From Brevibacillus centrosporus (GTDB lineage Bacteria > Bacillota > Bacilli > Brevibacillales > Brevibacillaceae): a DNA stretch of 64,000 nucleotides. The stretch covers positions 1-64,000 of the forward strand of contig NZ_RHHP01000002.1 of NCBI RefSeq assembly GCF_003710815.1, given 5' to 3'. Positions 16,028 through 25,482 of the stretch are shown piece by piece. Every line of letters begins with the position of its first letter. Positions within the stretch are counted from its first letter, which is position 1. The notes beneath the pieces were generated by a model that was given only the letters and a program-made list of their open reading frames with translations, made no database searches and was not told the DNA's origin. The position numbers and the translations under genes were made by a program.

Positions 16028-18736
16028 GGCTTTGGAAATTCTGAAATACCGATTATTTAATGCAGTCCTTCCCCCTTCCATCACATCACAGACGGCTTCC
16101 CTTACCTCATTTTTTTGAAGAGCTCCCTGAGTTAGGGTTCTAATTAAACCCCTTGCGTAATTCATCTGAATAATGTTTTCTGCTCCTCCGTTTACAGGGA
16201 TATTAGGATTATGGGTGACAATAATAATTTGTTGCTTTGTCTTAAAAGTTCTTAATCCAGCAACAACCAAATCAGTAATTCGCTTTGTATCTAGATCATC
16301 TTCAGGTTGATCAATTATCAGAGGACTATCATCCAATAACAGAAGAAGCGAAAGCATAGCTGCTGTTCTTTGTCCCGCAGACCCAGTTTCGATATCTTCT
16401 TCACGACCATCTTTATACAACTTGAGAATAATCTTATCTTCAGGGAACCATGTGCATAATCTGTCGATGTCCTCTGGGGTATTTATCGAGATGGTTTGGA
16501 TATGTTTCAAAAACGGCTTGCTAAAAGTCGTTGTAGTATCTTCTCCTTGTACAATCTGTTTAATAAATTTTTCCCTAAATGCCCATCTTTCTTCTGCACT
16601 TTTTGAAAGTAAATCATTAAAAAAACCACCTTGTGGATTGTCGTCCCTGTCACGATCACATAAATCTTTAGAAAATTCCTTTCCTGGTCGTCGAATTAAA
16701 TCCCTAAAGGTAACTTCTCCTTGACCGATGTCACCCATTTCATCAAGGTATATTCGTATATTTTCGTTACTTGCATTCCAAAGCTCAATTATTTTAGTTC
16801 TTTCTTCACGTAGCTTTCTTTGGTGCTGGACAATCTCTTGGTACAATTGTTTAGATTCTTGTTTCTGAGACTCAAGCTCAGTTTCAATCTCGACCGTTTC
16901 TTTTATTTTCGTCTCCAGCACTTCTTTTGCTGAAACTAACTCTCCATAAGCTTCTGGATTTTTTTCACCTGCATCCTGAAGTTTTTGAACCAATTCTTCA
17001 TATTTGTGTATTGTCTCTTCTCTTGTTACTGAGAAAGGGATTTGTTTAATGTCTTCTTCTAATTGGTCAACATATGATTTAATTTCAGTATTTAACGTTT
17101 CCATTTTAGTCTTTATTTGATCAAATTCACTCAATTTATTTTTAATAATAGTTAAAGATGCATCGTCTAAACCTTTACTTAAAACTTCTGAGATATCAGG
17201 CACATCCAACGTAGGGAGCAGATTAGATACAGATTCCCTAATTCCTTTGAATTTATTTAACTTTTCCTCAATTTCATTGTTGATATTTTGCACCTCTCTA
17301 TAACTGGATAAAAGGTCTTTGTGACCTGACGCTTCAAAAATTTGTATCTTTGCATCTGTGTCTTGGAGCTGTATTTTTATATTTGATTTATTTTTTAATT
17401 TTAAATTGATTTCTCGTTCTTTTTTTCGTGAATTAAACCACTTATTTACTAAATCATCCCATGTCTCTTCCCAGCTCATTTTATTTAATTTGCCATCCAC
17501 AAGATGCAATAAACTTTTTGGTTCGTGTGTTAGTTCAAATAATTGCTTTTGGCTAAACAAGCGGACCGGGAATCTTTTCCCAACAATATTACTTTGTTCT
17601 TGCTCCTCCCATTGTCCTTGGGCATTTCTGTGCTCTTCTTTAATGTAATTGTGTGTCCATGTAAGGGCAATGTCTCTTCCATCTTTCCTCATTTCCACTC
17701 TGATTTCTGTATTATTCGCAAGCATGCCCTGTTTACCGCGACCCTCGGAAATCTGGGCGAATTTTTCGAAATCATTCTTCAATTTCTCCGGTAGATTATC
17801 CTTTTGATCTAACACTAATCGTAAAAATTCTAGAACACTTGATTTTCCTGAACCTCTCCCCCCGATAATGGTGTTTAACCACGGGCTAAAAGGAATCTTA
17901 AGTGGTTTTCCTCTTCCGACTATAGCTGCATCTTTAATTTCAATGTTTTTTATAAAGAATCGATTATCTAATACATTAGGATTTTGAGGACAATTATCGT
18001 GCCTTAATACCCCGTCTTCACCATCATGAAGAGCCAATCTAAGTGCATTTAAGTCCGGACTCTCCATTTTTACCCATGTATATGAGGTACCAAGTTGATC
18101 TGGATGATGACTATCGGACCCTGCTACCTCTGATAAATTTAGTTTTGATTCCACATAAATTTGTGGTTTTGGAAAAGATGGATCACATACCTGAATAGCT
18201 AATAAACCATTAGATTGCAGACTGCTTCGTAACGTATTTCCCTCATGAACTACAAATAACCCACTCGCTTGATCAACGTGTGCAGGAATTGCAATACCTT
18301 TTTTCTTGGTTATTTCTTCAACTACTTCACTGAACGACTTTCTTGTACAGCCATCAGAATTACCTTTTGTACCCTCGTATTCGCAAGCGCCTAATAGCTC
18401 AACTATTGTTTCACTGTTTTTTTCCGGATCAAAAATTGCTAATACATGTACACCAGTATGTACTGTAATCTCAACTCCTGGAAATAGTATCAGAGGTCGA
18501 TAACCTTCAGCCCCTTCTGCTTCCATTGTCATTAACTCTGATTTTAGGATATCTATCCAGGCACCCGTATTATGGTCAGTAATTGCGATACAATCAATTT
18601 CATTACTCATTACATTCAAAAGCCACTGCCTTGCAGTAAGGCTTTTTAAAGCATGTTCACCTCTTCCATAATCGAAAGATGCTGGTGTGTGAGTATGAAA
18701 ATCAAATTTCCACCATTTTGCGCCATTAAATTCCAT
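16019..18736 (-). CDS. TrlF-type PHP-domain/AAA (SMC-like) ATPase
   Basis: This 905-residue two-part protein has an N-terminal PHP hydrolase domain (about 8-235: FHTHTPAS, CIAITDHNTG, IAIPAHVDQ, GSDSHHPDQLG) with the metal-binding His/Asp set intact. The ABC/SMC-type ATPase follows, with Walker A GGRGSGKSS near residue 290, a long coiled coil at about 420-660, signature TGSAGQRTAAML, Walker B LIIDQPEDDLD and VTHNPNIP. The layout matches the TrlF family: a nuclease or phosphoesterase coupled to a DNA-sensing ATPase. The order is the same as in several phage-defence ATPases, but a defence role is inference. It is a single-gene unit in the skin and AT-rich. Confidence 0.75.
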   Translation of the reverse strand: MEFNGAKWWKFDFHTHTPASFDYGRGEHALKSLTARQWLLNVMSNEIDCIAITDHNTGAWIDILKSELMTMEAEGAEGYRPLILFPGVEITVHTGVHVLAIFDPEKNSETIVELLGACEYEGTKGNSDGCTRKSFSEVVEEITKKKGIAIPAHVDQASGLFVVHEGNTLRSSLQSNGLLAIQVCDPSFPKPQIYVESKLNLSEVAGSDSHHPDQLGTSYTWVKMESPDLNALRLALHDGEDGVLRHDNCPQNPNVLDNRFFIKNIEIKDAAIVGRGKPLKIPFSPWLNTIIGGRGSGKSSVLEFLRLVLDQKDNLPEKLKNDFEKFAQISEGRGKQGMLANNTEIRVEMRKDGRDIALTWTHNYIKEEHRNAQGQWEEQEQSNIVGKRFPVRLFSQKQLFELTHEPKSLLHLVDGKLNKMSWEETWDDLVNKWFNSRKKEREINLKLKNKSNIKIQLQDTDAKIQIFEASGHKDLLSSYREVQNINNEIEEKLNKFKGIRESVSNLLPTLDVPDISEVLSKGLDDASLTIIKNKLSEFDQIKTKMETLNTEIKSYVDQLEEDIKQIPFSVTREETIHKYEELVQKLQDAGEKNPEAYGELVSAKEVLETKIKETVEIETELESQKQESKQLYQEIVQHQRKLREERTKIIELWNASNENIRIYLDEMGDIGQGEVTFRDLIRRPGKEFSKDLCDRDRDDNPQGGFFNDLLSKSAEERWAFREKFIKQIVQGEDTTTTFSKPFLKHIQTISINTPEDIDRLCTWFPEDKIILKLYKDGREEDIETGSAGQRTAAMLSLLLLLDDSPLIIDQPEDDLDTKRITDLVVAGLRTFKTKQQIIIVTHNPNIPVNGGAENIIQMNYARGLIRTLTQGALQKNEVREAVCDVMEGGRTALNNRYFRISKALQ

Positions 18737-19200
18737 AAAAATACCTCTTTCGTCATCGTTTTTACCTAAATTTTACACCTTCCATATCAGTAGTGTCTAT
18801 AAACAACAGGATAAAAGCCCTAGGAATATACTCATAGCTATCATCTTCTTCAATCTTACAAACTATTAAATTTTGGTAGACTTTAGCATAACTACCCAAA
18901 TACCGAAAAAAGCGATATGCATTTTCACCTAGATGCCGATACGAGTTTTTCCTCTTAACTACTCGTCATAAAATGTACTATCAGTTTGTCCAAAAAATAT
19001 ATAGTGCAAGCCCTTTTTCAGTCATATCAATATCGGCTAAAGGGTAGGTCTGGGATCCCAAATCTACCCTACTACCGAGGAAAAATTAACCAATAACCAC
19101 CTAATTACCGAAAATAATGCAAATCTATTAGTCTATCAATGTAATCAAGAATTGATTCAGATAAAAGAAAAGAGCAGCTCCCGTTATCGAGGGCTGCTCT
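18737..19200. other. 464-bp gap without a recognisable gene
   Basis: This AT-rich stretch between the TrlF-like gene and the recombinase pseudogene holds one nested hairpin (19042-19069: GGGTAG, TGGGATCCCA, CTACCC) and the recombinase terminator. A minus-strand frame of about 30 codons (VDLGSQTYPLADIDMTEKG) has no start and is not called. Confidence 0.5.
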
Positions 19201-19203
19201 TTA
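19169..19203 (-). terminator. Terminator after the recombinase pair
   Basis: AGAGCAGCCCTCG and CGGGAGCTGCTCT flank a short loop and are followed by TTTTCTTTT on the minus strand. The recombinase stop codon is at the stem base. Confidence 0.75.
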
Positions 19204-20733
19204 TATTTCTATATCCAGATTGTATTGTGCGTTTAAGTCTATTTTCGCCTCAATTTGAATGTTCCCATCTTTGTTCACTACAACTTTATTTATTAGGTAC
19301 AGTATGAGCCTACGTGTAGCTGTATTGTCCAAATCTCGCCTTCCGTCAATTACATCTAGGTATACATTGTGTAATACTTTGAAATCAGCTTCTACATATT
19401 GAATGTGATTAATCCTTTTTCGAGTTTTTGAAATTTCTTCTTCGAGCTTTCTGAGCTTATCACTATAACGCAACGCACTTTCTTGAAGAACGTATAGAAA
19501 ACGTCTATTTTCCTCACTTTGATCAAACAGTCCTGCACGTAACTCCTCAGTAGTTCTATTTTTTATGATTGTTAGCTCTTTGAAGTGATCCTCCAAATAG
19601 AAAATGTGCTTCTCAAGATCTTCTTTTTGTTGATGGAAGTGCTTGATCACATCTTCATGAATAAGCTTCGGAGGAGCTCCAAATGGACTTTTGTTGAGGA
19701 CTGCATTTAGTAATTTATACAGCACCTGCTGATCAAGATCTGCCGCTTTTACCCTTACCCCGCACGCCCTGCAAAAATAAATACTCTCACCATAATGTTT
19801 CCCAGAATTGCTTGTAGTTCTTTGATTTTTAGAGTTAAGCGATGTAGAGCAATGTCCACATATCAGGAGTCCATTAAATAAGAAGCTCGTCTTAAAAAAC
19901 TTTGGTGAAACTTCTCCATTTCTTTTTTGTTCGAAAATTTTAAAGCAGTATTCCCAATCTTCAAGAGGTATCAGAGGAGTGATGTCAGGACATCGACTCA
20001 TTGACCATGTATCCCGATTATTAACGGAGTTACCAGCACTTTTCTTCTTTCGATTCATACTGATGAACCCGGCATAAAAAGGATTTGTTATTATTGTTTT
20101 GATCTTTTCCTTTGTCCACGCCTTACCATTGTTTAATTCTTGCGGGAGACGTTTTGCGATTGAATCGAATCCGTTCCCCTTTTTATATAGACCAAAAATC
20201 TCCCGTACTAATGCGGCTTCCTCCTCGAATACGGTAATCTTCTTGCCTTCCCGTATAAAACGATATCCATAAGGAACCTTACCGCCAGTCCATTGTCCAT
20301 AGTCTACTTTGTACTTGTAGGTACTTGCTGTTCTTTCTCGGATGTTAGCAGCTTCGAGCATCGTAAAAGCATCTTCAGAAATGTGATAAAATAAATTCCC
20401 CGTATTGTAAAGACTTTCGGTACTGGAGATGACAATTGGAATATTTAACTCACCCATTAGCTCACGAATTTGCTGATGCTCATACGTATCCCGAGCTAGC
20501 CTGTCATTTTTATAAACAACAACAAATTCCCACTTTTTAACTTTCGCATCTTCGAATAACCGTTGAAGCTCTGGACGTTTCTCCATCTTCTTCTTCACTG
20601 CTGATACCGCTTCGTCTAATTAATTCTCCGTTATTACACATTGATATTTTTTAACTAAAGTCTCCACAGAATGTTTTTGTGCAGTCATTTCTTGTTTGTC
20701 AGTTGAATACCTTCCATAAAAAGCCCCCTTCAT
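19201..20733 (-). pseudogene. Serine recombinase interrupted by one nonsense codon
   Basis: From ATG 20733 the frame reads MKGAFYGRYSTDKQEMTAQK (catalytic Ser10), then VKKYQCVITEN and TAA at 20622-20620. It resumes in the same frame LDEAVSAVKKKMEKRPELQ, KNDRLARD, the recombinase domain GGKVPYGYRF, the zinc ribbon CGHCS...CRACG and a coiled coil. The total would be about 510 residues. Only one stop separates the nucleophile from the rest, so it is either newly inactivated or a sequencing error. An internal ATG at 20598 gives 465 residues without the active serine. It starts 17 bp after the intact recombinase's stop, so the two form an operon. Confidence 0.75.
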
Positions 20734-20749
20734 TCCTGGCTTTAAAGTG

Positions 20750-22228
20750 TCAGATAGTTGCATCTTCTAACACCTCCGCACTTGTCATGAATGGATGTTT
20801 AAAATCAATGTGAATACAATACTCGTTCACTGTAACCTTGTACACAATATCACGAAGTAGTTGAATCAACGTGTCATTTTCTTGTTGATCAATAAAATCC
20901 GGATACTTGAATAAGGTTGCTGTAAGTGATTCTCCATGCTGCAATTTACTGGTTAGTTTAATACTTTGTTCCTCCAGTTCTTCCTTGGTATTGACCTCCT
21001 CACTTTTTTGCCCATGAAGATGCATTATTTTATTTTTTATTTCAACCTTCTTATCTCCATTACGTTCAAGGAGATATTTTTCAGTCCATTGATCAATCGC
21101 CACCTCCAAGTCTTCTATTTTTTTATTTTGACGATTTAATATTACTTTCATTTTCTGATCATGTTCTTTTTGGTACCGATTTAATAACGATTGATAATTT
21201 GACTTTACGAGTAAACTGAACATGTCTTTTGCTCGTTCAAAAATAAGTTGTTCAATCTTTCCTTTTTCAACTTTAATTTCATGTTCGCTGCACTCATACA
21301 TCCCAATCTCCCGTCCGGAACGTTGTCTAATTTTTGGAACCAAATTCCGACCACAAGTTTTGCAAAAGAGAAGACTCTCCGCAAGAAAGGTTATCTCCAC
21401 CTTTTCCTTTTTGATACGCTTAGTTGACATTCTTGAAGCAATTTCTTGTGCTCGATTCCATTCCTCAAACGACACAATTGCCAGATATTCATATCGGTTT
21501 GTATATTTCTCTCCGCCAAAACTCATTACATGGTCACCCTGGAATAACGGATGTGTGATCAGTTTAAACAGATTTTGAGCGGTGAAAGCTTTTCCTTCTT
21601 TTGTTATCTTCTGTTCAATTAGATACTTGTGTAAATCATTAAATGTATTATGTCTTTCGTTTAAGACTTCATCATAAAAGAATCTAATGTTCTTTAACTC
21701 CACCTCATTACGAATAATTTCCCCTTTTTCTTTGTCTATCCGATATCCGTACGGGATCCTTCCAAAATAATCACCTTTTTGGAAGTTTGCAATCTTGCTT
21801 GCCAAGATGTTTTTCTTAATTTGTTCTGCTGACATCTGGATAAATCCGCTCATAATATTTTCAAGGTATTCTCCAATTGGCGTAAACTTCATCGGCATTT
21901 CGTCTGAACTGGCAAAGACAACATTAATTCTATATTGTTTAAGCAGATTATAAAATTTAAGGTATTCGACAGATCGTCTTGCAAATCTGTCCCTTTTATA
22001 CACAACGATTGTACCAACTGTGCCCGATTCAATATCTTTTATCAGTTCTTTCATTTTTGGTCTTTTTTCCATTGGTACCAATAATGCCGAAACAGCCTCA
22101 TCGACGTATTCCTTCTCTACCAGCAGACCATTTTTTAATGAGCATATGAAAGCACTGTGACGTTGCATACCAATCGAATGTTCCTGCAGATCGGTTGAAC
22201 TACGATAATAAGCAACGGTTTTACTCAT
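20750..22228 (-). CDS. Serine recombinase (intact, second of the skin)
   Basis: This 492-residue protein has an N-terminal resolvase domain with nucleophile Ser11 (YYRSSTDLQ), VVYKRDRFARRS and QMSAEQIKKNI. The recombinase domain (GRIPYGYRI) follows, then a Cys-poor ribbon (CKTCGR...CSEHE) and a coiled coil. It shares the DEAVSA/KRPK.KEL region with the broken neighbour, so the pair looks like a tandem-recombinase module of the kind used by small integrative elements, possibly nested inside the skin. A 66-residue gene overlaps its start by 8 bp. Its target site is unknown. Confidence 0.85.
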   Translation of the reverse strand: MSKTVAYYRSSTDLQEHSIGMQRHSAFICSLKNGLLVEKEYVDEAVSALLVPMEKRPKMKELIKDIESGTVGTIVVYKRDRFARRSVEYLKFYNLLKQYRINVVFASSDEMPMKFTPIGEYLENIMSGFIQMSAEQIKKNILASKIANFQKGDYFGRIPYGYRIDKEKGEIIRNEVELKNIRFFYDEVLNERHNTFNDLHKYLIEQKITKEGKAFTAQNLFKLITHPLFQGDHVMSFGGEKYTNRYEYLAIVSFEEWNRAQEIASRMSTKRIKKEKVEITFLAESLLFCKTCGRNLVPKIRQRSGREIGMYECSEHEIKVEKGKIEQLIFERAKDMFSLLVKSNYQSLLNRYQKEHDQKMKVILNRQNKKIEDLEVAIDQWTEKYLLERNGDKKVEIKNKIMHLHGQKSEEVNTKEELEEQSIKLTSKLQHGESLTATLFKYPDFIDQQENDTLIQLLRDIVYKVTVNEYCIHIDFKHPFMTSAEVLEDATI

Positions 22229-22421
22229 CGCTTTCCCCCATTGTGGTATTTGGTTTCATGATATGCTGCTCCTCATACTCATTAGAAGCCTTCTCCAACA
22301 TGTGGTCGGCGACGATTTCCACGAAGATGTTAAACCACTTCTTCGCTGCATCTGGATCGTGGACGAAACTTATTGAGGTGATTTTTAACTTTTGTTTTTC
22401 CTTTTTTGAATTACGCTTCAT
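22221..22421 (-). CDS. Small protein co-translated with the recombinase
   Basis: This 66-residue protein has a basic start (MKRNSKKEKQKLKITSISF) and an amphipathic helix (AAKKWFNIFVEIVADHMLEK). It overlaps the recombinase start by 8 bp, so the two are probably coupled. ATG 22421 follows AAGGGGG. Small genes just upstream of tandem serine recombinases are common and may be accessory factors; no named family is recognised here. Confidence 0.6.
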   Translation of the reverse strand: MKRNSKKEKQKLKITSISFVHDPDAAKKWFNIFVEIVADHMLEKASNEYEEQHIMKPNTTMGESDE

Positions 22422-22534
22422 ATAGCCCCCTTTCTTTTTAAATATCAACATCCCATTAATGAGTGTTGTATAGATAGAATGAACCAAAAAGTGGAAATTA
22501 TACACAACTTACAAAAATTGATATCACTAAAATA

Positions 22535-22558
22535 AAAACCGCTTTATGAGCGGCTTTT
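22535..22558. terminator. Bidirectional terminator
   Basis: AAAACCGCT-TTATG-AGCGGCTTTT lies between the recombinase operon and the 22544 gene and includes the stop codon of the latter. Confidence 0.7.
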
Positions 22559-22915
22559 TATAACATCGAGAGCATATTGACTTTTTACAATTATGAATGC
22601 ACCCTTGTTTCCATCCCCAGCCATAACCAACAAAAATTCATCGACTGTTTGTAACAAGTGCTCCTCAAGCCAAATTCTTTTAACTCCCGCTGGATAGTAA
22701 TTACTATAGCGTTGTCCCCTTGCTTCTTTTGTTTTTTCAGCTAAATCCTTAAATACGAACAGTACCGGTATTGCTTTTCCATTGTGTGTATGGGATTCCA
22801 TAAAACCAGTTGGGTTGCCATTTAAGACCTCAACTAACGCATAAAATGGTTCACCCTCTGTATCAGGATGTGGAAAATCCGGCTCAACTTGAGACAATCG
22901 GTTCTCATTAACCAT
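22544..22915 (-). CDS. Hypothetical protein, 123 residues
   Basis: The frame is MVNENRLSQVEPDFPHPDTE, then FYALVEVLNGNPTG, SHTHNGKAIPVLFVF and a C-terminal LLVMAGDGNKGAFIIVKSQY. It is a compact mixed alpha/beta protein with no recognised motif. ATG 22915 has an excellent CCAGGAGGTG site, which excludes the longer upstream start. It is divergent from the 22955 gene. Confidence 0.6.
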   Translation of the reverse strand: MVNENRLSQVEPDFPHPDTEGEPFYALVEVLNGNPTGFMESHTHNGKAIPVLFVFKDLAEKTKEARGQRYSNYYPAGVKRIWLEEHLLQTVDEFLLVMAGDGNKGAFIIVKSQYALDVIKSRS

Positions 22916-22954
22916 AGATACACCTCCTGGCTGGGTATATGTTACTAAAGAAGT

Positions 22955-23608
22955 ATGTTTGCTCTCCACTTTTTAGAAGATAACTCCTTTCTTTTGAATA
23001 AAATCTTATCCGATTGTCAATTCTGCCAATATGGAGGGATCAAATTCATAATTACCAAAATATCTAATCGCTTTTTTAATCGAATCGATTTTGATTTGAG
23101 TTCAGAATGCTGGATTAAAACTTTTCGGATAATACTCAGCACAGGAATTTCCTACGAAGTGGTTATATTTTTTCATAATAACGATTGGTGGATAGATTCT
23201 ATTTATCAATATCAGGGAAAAAAGAAGGAACACCGTGTAACAGATATGTCTTTGCTTAAGTTGCTTGTGAGTGCCATTCAAAATGATATTCGGATATTTT
23301 GGGTGTTACATGACGAATCATTCATATTATCAGAAATTCAAAGGCTTACTGATAAATCTGTTGTATCTTGGATTAAGCTTGATCCTAAGCACTCTGACAG
23401 CAGTATTCGGTATATCCGGCTCATGTTTAAAAAAGTTGAATTAGGTTTTGTAGCTGAATACAACATTGACACTCACCAAATTGTCCATCTAGCGGTAGTT
23501 CGAGCTAACGCACAAAATGTTGATGTAACACATGTCCTTACAAAGACCATTGAAAAAAGTATTTTAAATCGAAAGGAAATTCGATTGCTGATCTTAACGA
23601 ATGCGTAA
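22955..23608 (+). CDS. Hypothetical protein, 217 residues
   Basis: MFALHFLEDNSFLLNKILSD is followed by an AT-rich, aromatic sequence (VVIFFHNNDWWIDSIYQYQ) and two central blocks (IRIFWVLHDESFILSE and IRYIRLMFKKVELGF). The possible ribosome site AAAGAAG is weak. It has no transmembrane segment or known domain. It ends at the terminator 23611-23640. Confidence 0.5.
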   Translation: MFALHFLEDNSFLLNKILSDCQFCQYGGIKFIITKISNRFFNRIDFDLSSECWIKTFRIILSTGISYEVVIFFHNNDWWIDSIYQYQGKKKEHRVTDMSLLKLLVSAIQNDIRIFWVLHDESFILSEIQRLTDKSVVSWIKLDPKHSDSSIRYIRLMFKKVELGFVAEYNIDTHQIVHLAVVRANAQNVDVTHVLTKTIEKSILNRKEIRLLILTNA

Positions 23609-23610
23609 AG

Positions 23611-23640
23611 AAGAGCCTGATGAGGGACCATCAGGCTCTT
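23611..23640. terminator. Bidirectional terminator
   Basis: AAGAGCCTGATG, AGGGAC loop and CATCAGGCTCTT form a perfect stem between convergent genes. Confidence 0.85.
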
Positions 23641-23651
23641 AAACATTGATC

Positions 23652-23858
23652 TTACTTGAATCTTAGCTTTAGCTCATCAAATGCTTTGAGAAAATTATCT
23701 CGTGTTTCTTCCCCATATGCATACATGTTGCCTCGAAACAATTGGTCTTCGGTTTTTCTTTTAGCTTCTTCCACATTCAATTGAAATACGAACATTATGT
23801 GTTTGAAATAAGCAAGAAAATACTCTTTACTCAATACACTGCCCCTGTTAATCTTCAT
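23652..23858 (-). CDS. Small hypothetical protein at the end of the ars permease operon
   Basis: This 68-residue protein, MKINRGSVLSKEYFLAYFKH to FDELKLRFK, has no Cys and no known motif. It follows arsN1 by 21 bp on the same strand, so it is the last gene of the marR-arsP-CC protein-arsN1 unit. Confidence 0.5.
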   Translation of the reverse strand: MKINRGSVLSKEYFLAYFKHIMFVFQLNVEEAKRKTEDQLFRGNMYAYGEETRDNFLKAFDELKLRFK

Positions 23859-23879
23859 AAACCATTACCACTTCCCCTG

Positions 23880-24371
23880 TTATAAAACCTTCTCCATCGC
23901 CATCACATCAACGAATTTCCCGTCCAGAATTCCTTGGTTTTGAAACACACCTACTTCACGATACCCACATTTTTTATAAAGCCCCTGACCAAGATTGTTA
24001 AATGGAAAGGTGAACAGAACAATTTTATGAAATTGGTTTAATCGTGCAATCTGTTCAAGTTCTTGTAACAATGCTTTCCCAGTTCCTTTTCCTCGATACG
24101 ATCGCTCAATGTAGATTGATAAATCAGCTACCCCATCGTAAGCACATCGATTGGAGTAACGATTTAGGGAAGCCCATCCGATGATGGTATCATCCATTTC
24201 GGCGATAAGAACCTGGTATCGCCCCTGATGTTCATGGAACCATTTGGACATATAGGGGTAATCCTTTTCCTCCGTCTCTAAAGTCGCAATTCGGTCCGCA
24301 ACCCCTTGATTGTAAATCGTAAGTATCGACTCAAGATCAGCTTCACATGCTTTACGAATATTAAGGTTCAT
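23880..24371 (-). CDS. arsN1: ArsN1-type N-acetyltransferase (arsinothricin resistance)
   Basis: This 163-residue GNAT enzyme has LNIRKACEADLESILTIYNQ, GVADRIATLETEEK, the acetyl-CoA loop RSYRGKGTGKALL and the C-terminal KKCGYREVGV. The RIATLETE block near the N-terminus is typical of ArsN1/PAT-like enzymes that acetylate the alpha-amino group of arsinothricin (or phosphinothricin). Its place in an arsenic cluster supports the arsenical. ATG 24371 follows AAAGGGG. It lies 23 bp behind the CC-motif small gene. It should detoxify the antibiotic in the cytoplasm. Confidence 0.75.
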   Translation of the reverse strand: MNLNIRKACEADLESILTIYNQGVADRIATLETEEKDYPYMSKWFHEHQGRYQVLIAEMDDTIIGWASLNRYSNRCAYDGVADLSIYIERSYRGKGTGKALLQELEQIARLNQFHKIVLFTFPFNNLGQGLYKKCGYREVGVFQNQGILDGKFVDVMAMEKVL

Positions 24372-24394
24372 GACAGGTTCCCCTTTAACAGGTC

Positions 24395-24547
24395 TTATTT
24401 GCAGCAAGAATCATTACCCTTCTCCACTTCTTTGCTAACAGCTTCCTCCGTATTGCAGCATGATTCCTTTGTTTCTTTAACTTCTTCAATTTTCACGTTA
24501 CAGCATGAACTGTCCTTTTTTACAAACAAATCTTTCAAGAATCCCAT
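24395..24547 (-). CDS. Small protein with three Cys-Cys pairs (50 residues)
   Basis: The frame is MGFLKDLFVKKDSSCCNVKI, EEVKETKESCCNTEEAVSKE, VEKGNDSCCK and TAA. Vicinal cysteines are at 15-16, 30-31 and 48-49, about 15 to 18 residues apart, in an acidic/basic linker. The site GAGGAGGAAT precedes ATG 24547. It lies 13 bp behind the ArsP-type permease and 23 bp before arsN1, so it belongs to that operon. Paired cysteines bind trivalent arsenicals well, so a chaperone that delivers As(III) or MAs(III) to the permease is a reasonable inference. No experimentally known family is recognised. Confidence 0.8.
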   Translation of the reverse strand: MGFLKDLFVKKDSSCCNVKIEEVKETKESCCNTEEAVSKEVEKGNDSCCK

Positions 24548-24560
24548 ATACTATTCCTCC

Positions 24561-25436
24561 TCAAATAATGTAGAATAACAAGCCAGAAATGGTGGACATG
24601 GTGAATACTGATACAACAAATGCCCCTACAAGTCGTTTCTTAAAGATCGAGTTTAGTAATGTTAGCTCAGGCAAGCTTGCTCCAGCAGAGCTGATCATCA
24701 ATGCCATAGCAGGTCCTAATGCCATTCCTTTCGCAATCATGATTTGCGAGATGGGGATCATTGTCGATAGTCGAATGTAGAGAGGTATACCAATGACGGC
24801 TGCTATTGGCACCATCCACCACTTATCGCCACCGATATAAGTTGTAATCCATTCTGTAGGTACTGCCCCATGAATCACAGATCCAATTGCTGCACCAATA
24901 ATCAGATATGGGTAAACAGATTTCATCAAACCAAGTGTTTCTGCAATAGCTGCTTTAATGCTAAATGTCTTACTCGATTCGTTATATCCAGTCATCACAA
25001 CTTGTTTAAGCTGTGTTTCAAACCCTAATCGTTCCAAGGTAAATCCGATTATGACCGATAATACGGATGTGATTACGGTGTATGCAATGGCTACTTTTAC
25101 TCCAAGCATTGCACCCATGAGGGTAATAATGGTTGGGTCCAGCACCGGTGAAGAGAAAAGGAACACCATTACGATCCCAAAACGTATTCTTTTGTTTAAC
25201 AAGTTCACAACCACTGGAATGGTTGAACAAGAACAGAATGGTGTAACGAAGGCAAACACCAAAGCCATTAGTGCCCCCAAAGCTGTGTTTTTCCCTGCCA
25301 AGAACTTTTCAACCTTTTCATATGGGATAAAGCTTTGAAGCAAACTAATGAGAAACGAGATAGCTACAAATAATACCGTTAACTCCAATGCAATCCATAA
25401 GAAACTACTTAAAACTTCAAGCCACACGGTTATCAC
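24561..25436 (-). CDS. arsP: ArsP-like permease (DUF318/UPF0718, YraQ family)
   Basis: This 291-residue membrane protein has about eight hydrophobic segments. It carries the family hallmark TPFCSCSTIPVV near residue 65 and SSPVLDPTIITLMG, and later IPLYIRLSTMIPI and SSAGASLPELTLL. ArsP of Campylobacter exports trivalent organoarsenicals (methylarsenite, aromatic arsenicals), while other family members are linked to Cu/Zn. Neighbours ArsN1, ArsI and the CC protein favour organoarsenical efflux. A MarR gene lies upstream on the same strand, with a 46-bp gap. Confidence 0.75.
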   Translation of the reverse strand: MITVWLEVLSSFLWIALELTVLFVAISFLISLLQSFIPYEKVEKFLAGKNTALGALMALVFAFVTPFCSCSTIPVVVNLLNKRIRFGIVMVFLFSSPVLDPTIITLMGAMLGVKVAIAYTVITSVLSVIIGFTLERLGFETQLKQVVMTGYNESSKTFSIKAAIAETLGLMKSVYPYLIIGAAIGSVIHGAVPTEWITTYIGGDKWWMVPIAAVIGIPLYIRLSTMIPISQIMIAKGMALGPAMALMISSAGASLPELTLLNSIFKKRLVGAFVVSVFTMSTISGLLFYII

Positions 25437-25482
25437 TCCTCTTTATTTGCATTTTGCAAGTATGAGCAGAAGAAAAATGGGT

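Noticed and set aside
18960..19080. Minus-strand frame reading VDLGSQTYPLADIDMTEKG
   Set aside because: Only about 30 codons and no start or ribosome site; possibly a scrap, not enough to call.
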